NCBI RefSeq assembly: GCF_945956895.1
Contig: NZ_CAMFJF010000008.1
Coordinates: 79,959 to 143,958, forward strand
DNA from: an uncultured Allobosea sp.
GTDB taxonomy: Bacteria > Pseudomonadota > Alphaproteobacteria > Rhizobiales > Beijerinckiaceae
Length of the DNA stretch: 64,000 nucleotides
Direction: 5' to 3'
In this document: piece after piece, positions 9,555-19,037 of the stretch
Layout: every line of letters starts with the position of its first letter
How positions within the stretch are numbered: position 1 is the first letter of the stretch
Position numbers and translations under genes: made by a program
The notes under the pieces: model-generated
What the model was told of the DNA's origin: nothing
What the model saw: only the letters and a program-made list of their open reading frames with translations
Databases searched by the model: none

Positions 9555-10418
9555 TCAGAATTTGACGCCGAGAGCGGCGCGCGCGGTGTTGACCGTCGTC
9601 GTCGTGCCCTCGACATCGGCGAAGCGGATCAGCTGGTATTCGCCGCGCAGGAACATGTTGTCCGTCAGCGCCCAGTCGACGCCGCCGCCCACCGTCAGGC
9701 CGAAGCCGTAGACATTCTTCTTGGTGGCGCCGACAACGAGGGGATAGCCATTGGCCTGTCCCTGAGAGATTACGCCCGTCACCGGATTGGTCTGAGTCAG
9801 GTAATTCGTGGCGGTGACCGTCGACATCGTATTGAAGCGGCCGACCGCGCCGCCGATCGTTGCGAAGGGCATGAAGTTGCCAAAGGCCCACCCCATGCGC
9901 AGGCGCGCCGTCGCGTAGTCGTCGAGCTTCGCGCCTTGGTTCGTCGTCAGCGTGAAATCGTTGACCGTGCCGTCAGGCGTCACGGCGCGTCGGGCGATAT
10001 AGTCGTCGATCTGATAGCTGTGCCCCGAGCGTGTATAGTCAGCCTCGAAGCCGAGGACCGCGTCGCCGAAGGCCCAGTTGTAGCCCGCAAAGCCGAAATA
10101 GGTGACCCCGCTATCGCTCTTCGAGGGCAGATTGTTCACCAGGTTGCCCATATCGATCTGCTGGCCCAGGGTCGTATTGCGGAAGGCGAAGCGGGCGAGA
10201 TCTTGCAAGCCGGTGCCGGGCTTGAACTGGGTATCGGACACGCCGGCGCCGCCGCCGAAATAGAACCCTTCCCAGCTGAACCGGGTTGGGACCGGCGGCG
10301 CGTCCTCGATCTGCGAGCCGCGCAGGACGGGATAGTCGGCCGCAAGGGTTGGCGCGACAACAAGGCTGGTGGCGAGGGCGGTGGACCCAAGCATGAGCGC
10401 GATGGAACGGATGCGCAT
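9555..10418 (-). CDS. Outer-membrane beta-barrel protein
   Basis: A 287-aa protein with a clear signal peptide (MRIRSIALMLGSTALATSLV, cut after LAA). Amphipathic strands with many aromatic residues lead to a C-terminal phenylalanine (ALGVKF), the signal for outer-membrane insertion. The pattern WEGFYFGGGAGV near the mature N-terminus and GGGVDWALTDNMFLRGEYQ near the end are typical of the small Omp25/Omp31-like barrels of Hyphomicrobiales. The start at 10418 has GGGGAGATCAGG upstream; an earlier in-frame ATG at 10583 would precede the signal peptide and overlap gltX. Confidence 0.9.
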   Translation of the reverse strand: MRIRSIALMLGSTALATSLVVAPTLAADYPVLRGSQIEDAPPVPTRFSWEGFYFGGGAGVSDTQFKPGTGLQDLARFAFRNTTLGQQIDMGNLVNNLPSKSDSGVTYFGFAGYNWAFGDAVLGFEADYTRSGHSYQIDDYIARRAVTPDGTVNDFTLTTNQGAKLDDYATARLRMGWAFGNFMPFATIGGAVGRFNTMSTVTATNYLTQTNPVTGVISQGQANGYPLVVGATKKNVYGFGLTVGGGVDWALTDNMFLRGEYQLIRFADVEGTTTTVNTARAALGVKF

Positions 10419-10570
10419 CCTGATCTCCCCGAGCAGCGGTCCGGTTCCACCCGTTTCACCCCGCTCTGGGTTCAATTCATGCCTCGGTAACCCTAATGCA
10501 GGGTTAACGATGCGGAATTCCACTGAAACGCCGGATTGTCGCCCGTCGGGAAACGCGCCATAAGCCGGCC

Positions 10571-11911
10571 ATGACCTCGCCACTGGTTCGCTTCGCGCCG
10601 TCGCCCACCGGCTATCTTCATATCGGCAACGCCCGGCCGGCGCTGTTCAACTGGCTGTTTGCCCGCAGGCATCGCGGCCGCTTCCTGCTGCGCTACGACG
10701 ACACCGACACCGCCCGCTCGAAGGTGGAATATGCCGATGCCATCGCCGAGGATCTCGGCTGGCTCGGCATCCTGCCTGATCAGGTGATCAAGCAGTCCGA
10801 GCGGCTCGCCATCTATGATGCCGCCGCCGACCGGCTGCGCGGGGCAGGGCGCCTTTACGCCTGCTACGAGACGGCCGACGAACTGGATCGCCGCCGCAAG
10901 CGTCAGCTCGCCCGCGGCCTGCCGCCGATCTACGACCGCGCCGCGCTGAAGCTCACCGACGAGCAGAAGGCGGCCTTCGCGGCCGAAGGACGTAAACCCC
11001 ATTGGCGCTTCCTGCTGGAGCCGCGCGAGGTCGCCTGGGACGATCTGGTGCGCGGCGCCTCCCATGTCGATTGCGCCTCGCTCTCGGATCCGGTGCTGGT
11101 CCGCGAGGACGGCAGCTACCTTTACACGCTGCCCTCCGTCGTCGACGATATCGAGACCGGCGTGACCCATGTCATCCGCGGCGAGGACCACGTCACCAAT
11201 ACCGCCGTCCAGGCCCAGATCTTCGAGGCGCTCGGCGCGAGCCTGCCCGTCTTCGGCCATCACAACCTGCTGACCACGGCGAGCGGCGAGGGGCTCTCCA
11301 AGCGTCTCGGCCATCTCTCGCTGCGCGGCCTGCGCGAGACCGGCGTCGAGGCTCTGGCCGTGGCGGCGCTGGCGACGCTGGTCGGAACCTCCGATGCGGT
11401 GCGCCCGGTCGCGAGCCTCGACGAGCTCGCAGGACTGGTCGAACTCGCTCATGTCTCGCGCGCGCCGGCCAAGTTCGACGAACACGAGCTTGAGACACTG
11501 AGCGCGCGCACGCTGCACCAGTTGCCGCTGGCGGCGGTAGAGGATCGTCTGAAAGCGCTCGGTGTCGCGGCTGACGAGGCGTTCTGGCAGGCGGTGCGCG
11601 GCAATCTCGCCAAGCTGGGCGAGGCGGCCCAGTGGTGGCGGGTGGTGCAGGGGCCGACTGAGCCTGTGATCGCCGATCCGGGCTTTGTCGCCACGGCGGC
11701 CGGCTTGCTGCCGGCGGAGCCTTTCGACGCCACGACCTGGAAGAGCTGGACGCAGGCCGTCTCCGCCGCGACGGGCGTGAAGGGCAAGGCGCTGTTCATG
11801 CCGTTGCGCCAGGCCCTGACCGGGCTCGACCACGGCCCGGAGCTGGCAGCCCTGCTGCCGTTGATCGGCCGGGAGAAGGCGCTGAAGCGATTGGCGGGCG
11901 AGAGCGCCTGA
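10571..11911 (+). CDS. gltX: Glutamate--tRNA ligase
   Basis: A 446-aa class I aminoacyl-tRNA synthetase. The ATP-binding motif appears as HIGN (residues 17-20, in [14 protein letters not shown]) and the second signature as GLSKR (241-245). The catalytic fold is followed by a short helical anticodon-binding part. Many alphaproteobacteria carry two GltX proteins, one of which may charge tRNA-Gln for transamidation. This sequence belongs to the shorter, non-zinc-like type, but which paralogue it is cannot be settled from one window. An inverted repeat and the broken permease gene follow. Confidence 0.95.
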   Translation: MTSPLVRFAPSPTGYLHIGNARPALFNWLFARRHRGRFLLRYDDTDTARSKVEYADAIAEDLGWLGILPDQVIKQSERLAIYDAAADRLRGAGRLYACYETADELDRRRKRQLARGLPPIYDRAALKLTDEQKAAFAAEGRKPHWRFLLEPREVAWDDLVRGASHVDCASLSDPVLVREDGSYLYTLPSVVDDIETGVTHVIRGEDHVTNTAVQAQIFEALGASLPVFGHHNLLTTASGEGLSKRLGHLSLRGLRETGVEALAVAALATLVGTSDAVRPVASLDELAGLVELAHVSRAPAKFDEHELETLSARTLHQLPLAAVEDRLKALGVAADEAFWQAVRGNLAKLGEAAQWWRVVQGPTEPVIADPGFVATAAGLLPAEPFDATTWKSWTQAVSAATGVKGKALFMPLRQALTGLDHGPELAALLPLIGREKALKRLAGESA

Positions 11912-11917
11912 ACCTGT

Positions 11918-12060
11918 CCCCTCTCCCCTTGCGGGAGAGGGCTAGGGTGAGGGGTCTCGCGGCGTCGATCGTGAGCCGAACACCCAACTGTCAGGTTCGA
12001 TGCGACCCCTCATCCGTCAGCGCTTCGCGCTGCCACCTTCTCCCGCAAGGGGAGAAGGGA
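11918..12060. repeat. Intergenic inverted repeat, CTCTCCCCTTGCGGGAGAGG family
   Basis: The left arm (11918-11955) contains CTCTCCCCTTGCGGGAGAGG and then GGGTGAGGGGT. The right arm (12005-12060) contains ACCCCTCATC and CTTCTCCCGCAAGGGGAGAA in inverse order. It lies between the converging gltX and the permease gene. Confidence 0.82.
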
Positions 12061-12094
12061 AGTGTAGGCTTGCGCATGTTGGGACCGGCAGTGC

Positions 12095-13420
12095 TTACTC
12101 GTGCCGCTCCATCGCCGAGGCGTGCTTGGTGTCGCGCATGGTCGAATAGACCAGGAACGACAGGAAGATGATGCCGGCGAGGTAGTAGTAGAACCACTGC
12201 TCATGGCCCTGCTGCTTGAAGAACAGGGCGATGGCCGGCGCCGTGCCGCCGAAGATCGAGACGGTGAGCGCATAGGGCACGGCGACGCCGGTGGCGCGGA
12301 TCGCGGTTGGGAACAGCTCCGCCTTCACCACGGCATTGATCGAGGTGTGGCCGGCGACGAAGATCCAGGCGCCCGAAATCAGCAGGAAGGCCATCCAGGG
12401 CGACTTGGTGCCGGCGAGCGTCGTCAGCAGCGGCACCGTGAACAGCGTGCCGCAGACGCCGAAGAAGATCAGCATCGGCTTGCGGCCGATCTTGTCCGAG
12501 ATCAGCCCGTAGATCGGCTGCAGCACAGCAGCGAAGATCAGCGAGCCGGCGATGACATAGGTCGTGGTGATGTCGGAGAAACCGGCCGTCTGGCGCACGA
12601 AGGTCTGCATATAGGCGGTGAAGGTGTAGAAGGCGGCCGTGCCGCCGGCCGTCAGGCCGACCACGATCGCGACCTCGCGCGGATATTTCAACAGGCCGCG
12701 CAGCGAGCTCTCGCGCTTGATGCCGCTCTTCTTGATGGCCTCGAACGCCTCGGTCTCATGCATATGGCGGCGCATGAACATGGCGGTGATCGCCAGGAGC
12801 GCGCCGATGACGAAGGGGATGCGCCAGCCCCAGGCGACGAGCTGCTCATGCGTCAGGAAGACGTTCTGGAGCAGCAGCAGCACCAGGATCGCGGTGAGCT
12901 GCCCGCCGATCAGCGTGACGTACTGGAAGCTCGAATAGAAGCCGCGATGCTCGGGGTCGGCGATCTCGGAGAGATAGGCTGCCGAAGCGCCGTATTCGCC
13001 GCCGAGGCTCAGGCCCTCGATGATGCGCGCCAGCGCCAGCAAGGCCGGCGCTGCGAAGCCGATCGTGGCATAGGTCGGCGTCAAGGCGATGATCAGCGAG
13101 CCGAAGCACATCATCAGGACGGAAACGGTCAGGGACAGGCGCCGCCCATAGCGGTCGGCGATATGGCCGAACAGTCAGCCGCCGAGCGGGCGCACGATGA
13201 AGCCGGCCGCGAACAGCGTCGCCGCATTGAGCTGCTGCACCACGGGGTCGTTCGACGGAAAGAAATGCGGCGCGAAATAGAGCGCGAAGGCGGTGTAGGC
13301 GTAGAAATCGTACCATTCGACGAGATTGCCGACGGAGCCGATGAAGATCGCCTTGAGGCGGCGCTTGGCATCGTCGAATTCGATCGGATGGGCGGGAGGC
13401 GTCGCAGTCGTCCCGGACAT
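12095..13420 (-). pseudogene. KgtP-like MFS (metabolite:H+ symporter) permease gene interrupted by an in-frame TGA
   Basis: The full frame of 442 codons encodes a 12-helix MFS protein of the metabolite:H+ symporter family, related to the alpha-ketoglutarate permease KgtP. Landmarks are GNLVEWYDFYAYTAF near residue 35, GHIADRYGRR after helix 2 and SLGGEYGASAAYLSE in helix 4. Codon 82 (13175-13177) is TGA. It sits in RPLGG-stop-LFGHIADRYGRR, where the family has tryptophan (GGWLFG). The frame is otherwise intact on both sides, so a single TGG-to-TGA change explains the break. The product would stop after about two helices. Alternatives are a sequencing error or UGA read-through. AGAAGG precedes the ATG at 13420. 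Confidence 0.85.
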
Positions 13421-13609
13421 GGCGGCCTTCTGAGCTGGGGAGCGTCAGAAGCGGGCGCGCGGCGCAAATGAGCCGTCGGACGGGTCTGGCGGCCTCCCGG
13501 AGGCGGCTTGGAAGGCACCTTTATGCGGCGGTCCCGGCTATGCGTCCAGCGGTTATCCTGCTGTTGTCGGGCAGTCTTCCATGCGCTGTCGGCATGGAAT
13601 CTTCCGCGT

Positions 13610-14770
13610 TCAGGGTCTGACGAGTTGGGGGCTCAGGTTCGGCGCGAGATTGGGAGCGACGATCCGTACGGTACGGCGCTCGCCGGTGGCGCTGCGCGAC
13701 TCGCTCTTCAGCCCGTCCTTCTTGTCGAGCACCTTCTCGCCGACGATGTCGGGGCCGACGCCGGCCGACTCGGTGCCCGCCGTCGGCGAATCCTCCGACG
13801 GCATCGGCTTCTCGTCAGGCACGGCCGGAGCGGGCGTCGCTGCTGCCGGCTGGGGCCCTGCGCCCTTGCGCTTGGGGTCGATCTTCGGCCGCGACAGTTC
13901 CGCCGCGCGCTGCTCGCTGAGGATGACGTCGCCCTTGCGCTTGTCGAGCAGGTATTCGGCGTCCTTGAGGGCGGCCGACCAGCTCTGCCCCTGGCCGCGG
14001 CAGGTACAGGCGGCATCGAAGCTGCGGGTGTATTTTCCGGCATTGGCCAGGGAGGAATAGGGCTGCCCGGTCGAGCGGGCGGCGGCGTTCTGGATGTCGC
14101 CGCCGGCGCTCATGCCATAGGCGCGGGTCTCGGTCCCAGGGCAGAGCGCCTGGCACATCTCGTCGCCATTGCCGGCATTGTTGGCGAGCGGGAAGAAGAA
14201 GCCGTCGCAGGTCCGGACGCAGACGGTCTGCGGACCACCCAGGCGCGGCTTCGCCGGTTCGGTCGGCTGCTCGGGGTCGAGCTCGGGCAGGGTCGAATCG
14301 ATGTCGCCGGGAGCGGGATCGCGCCCGAAGATCGTATCGAAGAAGCCGCGTGGCTGCGCCCGGCAATTATTGTTGATCGCGGCTGCGAGCTGGGCCCGGC
14401 GCTGCGCGAGGCCGCCGCCTTCCGCCTGGCGCTGCAGCGCGCCGTACTGGTTCTGGAGCTGGCCCAGCTGCTGGCGGATGAAGTTGCACTGCGGCGGCGG
14501 CGACTCGAAGAAGCTGAAGCCGCGATCGCAGCCCATCGAACGGTACTGGCTGCTCAACTGGGCGAGCTGGGCGCCGACGCGCTGGGCGGCCTGTGCCGCG
14601 CGCGGATCGCTGCCGCTCTGGCTCTGCAGGCTCTCGAGCTCGGCCCGCCAGGCGTTGCAGGAGGCCGACTGCGCCACGGCGGTGCCGCCGAGGGCGGCCA
14701 GCATCACGAGGGCCATGCCGAAGCGTCGGGAAAGTCGCAGCATCATCGCAGGTTGGGTCACGTCATCCAT
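13610..14770 (-). CDS. DUF2865 domain protein, secreted
   Basis: A 386-aa protein with a hydrophobic signal segment (LRLSRRFGMALVMLAALGG, cleaved near VAQS). A coiled, glutamine-rich region follows, then a cysteine-rich core with CVRTCDGFFFPL and CQALCPGTETRAYGM, which is the signature of the DUF2865 family seen mainly in Hyphomicrobiales. The proline/alanine-rich C-terminus looks disordered. Function is unknown. Start choice is uncertain: ATG at 14770 or the paired ATGs at 14746/14743, none with a good ribosome-binding site. Confidence 0.82.
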   Translation of the reverse strand: MDDVTQPAMMLRLSRRFGMALVMLAALGGTAVAQSASCNAWRAELESLQSQSGSDPRAAQAAQRVGAQLAQLSSQYRSMGCDRGFSFFESPPPQCNFIRQQLGQLQNQYGALQRQAEGGGLAQRRAQLAAAINNNCRAQPRGFFDTIFGRDPAPGDIDSTLPELDPEQPTEPAKPRLGGPQTVCVRTCDGFFFPLANNAGNGDEMCQALCPGTETRAYGMSAGGDIQNAAARSTGQPYSSLANAGKYTRSFDAACTCRGQGQSWSAALKDAEYLLDKRKGDVILSEQRAAELSRPKIDPKRKGAGPQPAAATPAPAVPDEKPMPSEDSPTAGTESAGVGPDIVGEKVLDKKDGLKSESRSATGERRTVRIVAPNLAPNLSPQLVRP

Positions 14771-15187
14771 AGTCGAGCCGGCGGCCGGCTCTGTCCGGGA
14801 AGTTCGGCCAAGAGGGCCGGCCAGAGAACACCCGCCAAACACGACGGAACTATGGAGCGGAGCCTCGCCTGATAGGCCGCGGGGACGCTCCATCGCGAGG
14901 GCCTCGCATGCCATATTCGCGAGGGCGCAGCAATCCGGGGACTCATGCACCGCCCCGGTGGTGGAAAACTCCCTTTCCTGCCAAGCCTGATAGCTGCCGG
15001 TTGAAGCACACCGTCATTCCGGGTCAAGCCCGGAATGACGGCGTGTTTCTGCGTAAAATCATCGATCTCCGAGAGGCGTGCCGGTTCGACTGCGTTGCAG
15101 TCGGGTCGGCGCGTGCTCTAGAAGACCTGCGGCAGCGGCCCGTCCGCGCCGGCCTTCCGTGCAGCGCCAATGAGGCAAGCCCCGCCC
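14771..15187. other. Divergent gap between the DUF2865 gene and purC
   Basis: About 415 bp with no supported gene. It contains the compact hairpin repeat at 15012-15040. Promoters for both flanking genes must lie here but are not obvious. Confidence 0.55.
15012..15040. repeat. Short palindrome of the CGTCATTCCGGG family
   Basis: CGTCATTCCGGG and CCCGGAATGACG form a 12-bp perfect stem around a short TCAAG loop. It is the minimal version of the longer repeats at 20772-20920 and 61806-61950. Confidence 0.85.
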
Positions 15188-16138
15188 ATGTCCGACTATC
15201 TGCCTCTTCACGAAGCCGTCATCCCGGAGCTGCCGAACTATTATCGCGGCAAGGTCCGCGAGAATTACGACCTGCCCGACGGCCGCAGGATCCTGATCTC
15301 GACCGACCGGCTCTCCGCCTTCGACCGGGCGATCGCCTCGATTCCGCTGAAGGGGCAGGTGCTGACACAGACGGCGCGTTACTGGTTCGAACAAACAGCC
15401 GATATCTGCCCCAACCATGTCCTGGAATATCCCGATCCGAACGTCGTCGTCGGCCGGCGGCTGGAGATCCTGCCCGTCGAGATGGTGGTGCGCGGCTATC
15501 TCGCGGGCACGACCGGCACCTCGATCCTGACGATGTACAAGCAGGGCCGGCGCGAGATGTACGGCTTAACCTTGCCGGACGGCCTGCACGATAACGAGGC
15601 GCTGCCGCAGGCGATCATCACCCCGACCAGCAAGGCCTTCGACGGCGGCCATGACGAGCCGCTCTCGGCCGAGCAGATCGTCGGGGAAGGGCTGCTGACC
15701 CAGGCGCAATGGGACCAGGTATCGGCCTATGCGCTGGCGCTCTTCGCTCGTGGGCAGAAGCTCGCCCGCGAGCGTGGCCTCATCCTGGCCGACACCAAGT
15801 ACGAATTCGGTACCGATGCCGAGGGGCGCATCGTGTTGGCCGACGAGATCCATACGCCGGATTCGAGCCGCTACTGGTTCGCCGAGAGCTACCCGGAGCG
15901 CTTCGCTTCGGGCGGCAAGCCCGAATCCTTCGACAAGGATTTCGTGCGCAATTGGGTCGTGGCCCGCTGCGATCCCTATACGCAGGACCTGCCGCCGATT
16001 CCGCAGGAGCTGATCGACCAGACCTCTTCGGTCTATGTCCGGGCCTATGAGGCGATTACGGGGACGGCCTTTGCCTACCCGCCGAAGGGCGAGGACCCGG
16101 CAGAGCGCATCCGGCGCAATCTCGCCCGGTATTTCTGA
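15188..16138 (+). CDS. purC: Phosphoribosylaminoimidazole-succinocarboxamide synthase (SAICAR synthetase)
   Basis: A 316-aa ATP-dependent ligase adding aspartate to CAIR in purine synthesis. The family signatures are [26 protein letters not shown] near the N-terminus (shown here in two overlapping parts: GKVREN and STDRLSAFD), [14 protein letters not shown] near residue 100, and LADTKYEFG with the [12 protein letters not shown] segment. The length matches the longer PurC class. The ATG at 15188 is preferred to the one six codons upstream because it gives the family [14 protein letters not shown] start. Confidence 0.94.
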   Translation: MSDYLPLHEAVIPELPNYYRGKVRENYDLPDGRRILISTDRLSAFDRAIASIPLKGQVLTQTARYWFEQTADICPNHVLEYPDPNVVVGRRLEILPVEMVVRGYLAGTTGTSILTMYKQGRREMYGLTLPDGLHDNEALPQAIITPTSKAFDGGHDEPLSAEQIVGEGLLTQAQWDQVSAYALALFARGQKLARERGLILADTKYEFGTDAEGRIVLADEIHTPDSSRYWFAESYPERFASGGKPESFDKDFVRNWVVARCDPYTQDLPPIPQELIDQTSSVYVRAYEAITGTAFAYPPKGEDPAERIRRNLARYF

Positions 16139-16147
16139 GGACGTGAC

Positions 16148-16250
16148 CGTCATTCTCGGGCGGAGCGCAACGCAGACCCGAGAATCTCAGACCGAAAGGG
16201 GCGAGGAGCCTCCGCGTCATGAGACGCTCGGGTCAAGCCCGAGCATGACG
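16148..16250. repeat. Intergenic inverted repeat, CGTCATTCTCGGG variant
   Basis: Arms starting CGTCATTCTCGGGC and ending GCCCGAGCATGACG enclose GACCCGAGAA / AGACGCTCGGGTC. It lies between the converging purC and the MarR gene. Confidence 0.75.
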
Positions 16251-16268
16251 ACCGCTGCCGAGAGGGCT

Positions 16269-16766
16269 CTAAGCCCCGTCTTCCTCGCGATAATTCCCCG
16301 CCAGATGCCGGCCGCGCTCGGTCAGTGTCGAGAGCACGCGTTCGAACACCTTGAGTTCGTCGGGCGCGATGCCATCGATCCAGCGCGCCTCGAAGCCGAG
16401 CGCCAGCGGCACGATCTGGTCGTAGATGCGCTTTCCCGCCGGGGTCAGCGCGACGAAGGATTCGCGCCGGTCATGCCGGTTCTCGGCGCGCGAGACGAGG
16501 CCGCGCTTCTCCAGCTCGCCGACCGCCCGCGAGACTTTGGTCTTGTGCATCTGGGCGAGGTCGCCGATGTCGCGCGAGGTCAGCTTGCCGAATTCGCCGA
16601 GCTGCGCCACCACCCGCCATTCCGGGATGCCGATGCCGAAATGCTCGCCATAGATGCGCCCGAGCGCCCGGCCGCCGAGCGTGCCGACGACATTGAGGCG
16701 GTAGGGCAGGAAGCGCTCCAGATGGAGCGCCTGTTCTTGCGGGTCGGTGGTTGGCTTTGTTGTCAT
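16269..16766 (-). CDS. MarR-family transcriptional regulator
   Basis: A 165-aa winged-helix protein. The recognition part reads LTSRDIGDLAQMHKTKVSRAVGELEKRGLVSR, followed by the wing (RHDRRESFVALTPAGKRIYD, here quoted in part), the MarR signature. Members usually bind palindromes as dimers and release DNA on binding aromatic or phenolic ligands. It lies 20 bp downstream of an orphan TRAP binding-protein gene, separated by a terminator. It may regulate that gene or the divergent hydrolase, but this is inference. Confidence 0.9.
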   Translation of the reverse strand: MTTKPTTDPQEQALHLERFLPYRLNVVGTLGGRALGRIYGEHFGIGIPEWRVVAQLGEFGKLTSRDIGDLAQMHKTKVSRAVGELEKRGLVSRAENRHDRRESFVALTPAGKRIYDQIVPLALGFEARWIDGIAPDELKVFERVLSTLTERGRHLAGNYREEDGA

Positions 16767-16772
16767 GCTGAT

Positions 16773-16797
16773 GAAAAGGCGCGCTTCAGCGCGCCTT
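16773..16797 (-). terminator. Rho-independent terminator overlapping the stop codon of the TRAP binding-protein gene
   Basis: On the minus strand, AAGGCGCGC / GCGCGCCTT with a TGAA loop is followed by TTCAT. The loop contains the gene's own TGA stop (16786-16788), so the left arm is coding sequence. Confidence 0.8.
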
Positions 16798-17871
16798 CAG
16801 CCGGTTCATGAACGAGTCGTAGGACAGTTCCGCGATCTGCCACCACAGCAGGTTCTCGCCGCGGAAGGCGACCATCGAATCGTAGCCCTTCTTGAAGTCC
16901 GGGCTCTTGGCGCTGGTCTCGGCGTAGAATTCCTCGGCCGCCTTCAGCGCAGCTTCCATCACCGGCAGCGGGAAGCCGCGCAATTGCGCGCCTTGCGCCA
17001 CAAGCCGGCGCAGGCCGCCCGGGTTCACGAAATCGTATTTCGCCAGCATCCAGTTATTGGCCGCCTCGCAGGCGTTCTGCACGATCGCCTGGTAGTGCTT
17101 GGGCAGCTTGGCCCAGGCCTCCTTGCCGATGATCAGGTGCAGCATCGCGCCGCCCTCCCACCAGCCGGGATAGTAGTAGTACTTGGCGACGCGGATGAAG
17201 CCGAGCTTCTCGTCGTCATAGGGGCCGACGAACTCGGCCGCGTCGATCGAGCCGCGCTCCAGTGCGGGATAGACGTCGCCCGGTGCAATCTGCGTCGGCA
17301 CCACGCCGAGCTTGGCGAGCACGGAACCGCCCATGCCGCCGATGCGGAACTTCAGGCCCTTGAGGTCCTCCACGCCCTTGAGTTCACTGCGGAAGAAGCC
17401 GCCCATCTGGCAACCGGAATTGCCGCAGGGGATCGAATAGGCGTTGAAGCGGTCGAGCACGCCGTTCACGATCTGCTCGCCGCCGCCGAAATACCACCAG
17501 CTATGCTGCTGGCGGGCGTTGAGGCCGAAGGGGATGCCGGTGCCGAGCCCCAGCGTCGGGTCCTTTCCGATATAGAAATAGGTCGGCGAATGCGCGCATT
17601 CGACGGTGCCGGACGAGACCGCGTCGAGCGCCTGCAGGCCGGGAACGATCTCGCCGGGCGCGAAGACCTGGATCTCGAACTTCCCGTCGGTCGCCTCGGA
17701 CACGTATTTCGAGAATTGCTGCGCCGTGCCGAAGATCGTGTCGAGCGACTTCGGGAAGCTCGACGTCAGGCGCCATTTCACCTCGGGCTGGGACTGCGCG
17801 ACCGCCGGCATCGCGACCGTCGTGGCGGCGGCGGCGAGAGCCCCGGATTTCAAAAAGCTGCGACGTTCCAT
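16786..17871 (-). CDS. TRAP transporter solute-binding protein (DctP family, TakP-like)
   Basis: A 361-aa periplasmic binding protein. The N-terminus MERRSFLKSG with a hydrophobic stretch and AVAQ is a Tat-like signal peptide. Typical DctP/TakP features are a KWRLTSSFPKSLDTIFG opening, LKGLKFRIGG (the conserved arginine contacts the ligand carboxylate), and PGDVYPALERGSIDAAEFVGPYDD. TakP relatives bind 2-oxo acids. No DctQ or DctM membrane subunits are present nearby, so it is an orphan or works with a distant permease. The start has GGGAGGAAACC upstream. It is divergent from the hydrolase gene. Confidence 0.92.
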   Translation of the reverse strand: MERRSFLKSGALAAAATTVAMPAVAQSQPEVKWRLTSSFPKSLDTIFGTAQQFSKYVSEATDGKFEIQVFAPGEIVPGLQALDAVSSGTVECAHSPTYFYIGKDPTLGLGTGIPFGLNARQQHSWWYFGGGEQIVNGVLDRFNAYSIPCGNSGCQMGGFFRSELKGVEDLKGLKFRIGGMGGSVLAKLGVVPTQIAPGDVYPALERGSIDAAEFVGPYDDEKLGFIRVAKYYYYPGWWEGGAMLHLIIGKEAWAKLPKHYQAIVQNACEAANNWMLAKYDFVNPGGLRRLVAQGAQLRGFPLPVMEAALKAAEEFYAETSAKSPDFKKGYDSMVAFRGENLLWWQIAELSYDSFMNRLKAR

Positions 17872-17933
17872 ATGGTTTCCTCCCGAGGGCTTGTTATGCC
17901 CTTATTGGCGCGTCCGGGAAGGAATGAAAAGAC

Positions 17934-18944
17934 ATGAAGCTAGCCTCGCTCGCGCATGGCCGTGACGGCCGCCTCGTCGTCGTCTCGCGCGACCTGACCC
18001 GTGCCACCGATGCCTTCCCCGTCGTGCCGACCTTGCAGGCGGCGCTCGATGACTGGGAGCGCCACGCCCCGCGCCTCGCCGATCTCGCCGAGGGGCTGGA
18101 ACACGGCTCGGTTCCGTCCTTCCGTTTCCACGAGCATGACTGCGCCGCTCCGCTGCCGCGCGCCTATCAATGGCTCGATGGCTCGGCCTATGTGAATCAT
18201 GTCGATCTCGTCCGGAAGGCGCGCGGCGCCACGATGCCGGAGAGCTTCTGGACCGACCCGCTGATGTACCAGGGCGGCAGCGACGCCTCGCTCAGCCCGC
18301 GCCAGGCCGTGCAGGCCCGCAGCGAGGAGGACGGCATCGATTTCGAGGCCGAGATCGCGGTCGTCACCGGCGACGTGCCGATGGGCGCGAGCCGCGAGGA
18401 GGCGCTCGGGGCGATCCGCCTCGTCATGCTCGTGAACGACGTGAGCTTGCGGAATCGGATTCCCGCCGAACTGGCGAAAGGCTTTGGCTTCGTTCAATCG
18501 AAGCCGTCCTCGGCCTATTCGCCGGTCGCGGTGACACCGGATGAACTGGGTGGTGCCTGGCGCGACGGCCGGCTGCATCTGCCGCTGCTGGCGCTGGTCA
18601 ACGGCACGCTCTTCGGCAAGCCCGATGCCGGCACCGACATGACCTTCGATTTCGGCACGCTGATCGCCCATGCCGCCGCGACGCGCCGCCTCTCGGCCGG
18701 CACGGTGGTCGGTGCCGGCACGGTTTCGAATCGCGATGCCGATGGCGGTCCCGGGCGGCCGGTGGCGGAGGGCGGGCAGGGCTATGCCTGCATCGCCGAG
18801 CAGCGCATGGTCGAGACGATCCGGGGTGGCGAGCCGAAGACGCCGTTCCTGCGCTTCGGCGACACCGTCCGCATCGAGATGAAGGATGCCGCTGGGCATT
18901 CGATCTTCGGCGCGATCGAGCAGGAAATTCTGCCGCACGGCTGA
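17934..18944 (+). CDS. Fumarylacetoacetate hydrolase (FAH) family protein
   Basis: A 336-aa protein with an N-terminal FAH_N-like domain (about 1-75) and the catalytic FAH fold. The latter has DFEAEIAVVTGDVP for metal-binding glutamates, a downstream aspartate in NDVSLRN, KGFGFVQSKPSSAYSPVAV, and the C-terminal FGDTVRIEM. Such enzymes cleave C-C bonds in acyl-pyruvates or act as decarboxylases or hydratases in aromatic breakdown. It could be a fumarylacetoacetase or a homologue with another substrate. It is divergent from the TRAP binding protein, suggesting a shared aromatic or oxo-acid theme. Confidence 0.9.
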   Translation: MKLASLAHGRDGRLVVVSRDLTRATDAFPVVPTLQAALDDWERHAPRLADLAEGLEHGSVPSFRFHEHDCAAPLPRAYQWLDGSAYVNHVDLVRKARGATMPESFWTDPLMYQGGSDASLSPRQAVQARSEEDGIDFEAEIAVVTGDVPMGASREEALGAIRLVMLVNDVSLRNRIPAELAKGFGFVQSKPSSAYSPVAVTPDELGGAWRDGRLHLPLLALVNGTLFGKPDAGTDMTFDFGTLIAHAAATRRLSAGTVVGAGTVSNRDADGGPGRPVAEGGQGYACIAEQRMVETIRGGEPKTPFLRFGDTVRIEMKDAAGHSIFGAIEQEILPHG

Positions 18945-19037
18945 TCGGCGATCCGGCCACCTGCGTCTTGGCGGCAGCCGGGCCGCCGGATAACCTCCCA
19001 AGCACAGCGCCCCAGCCAGACGCGAGACGCGAGAGCC

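Noticed and set aside
13130..13177. Selenocysteine insertion in the KgtP-like gene
   Set aside because: The stem after this TGA lacks the bulged U and GU apical loop, and the family residue is Trp.
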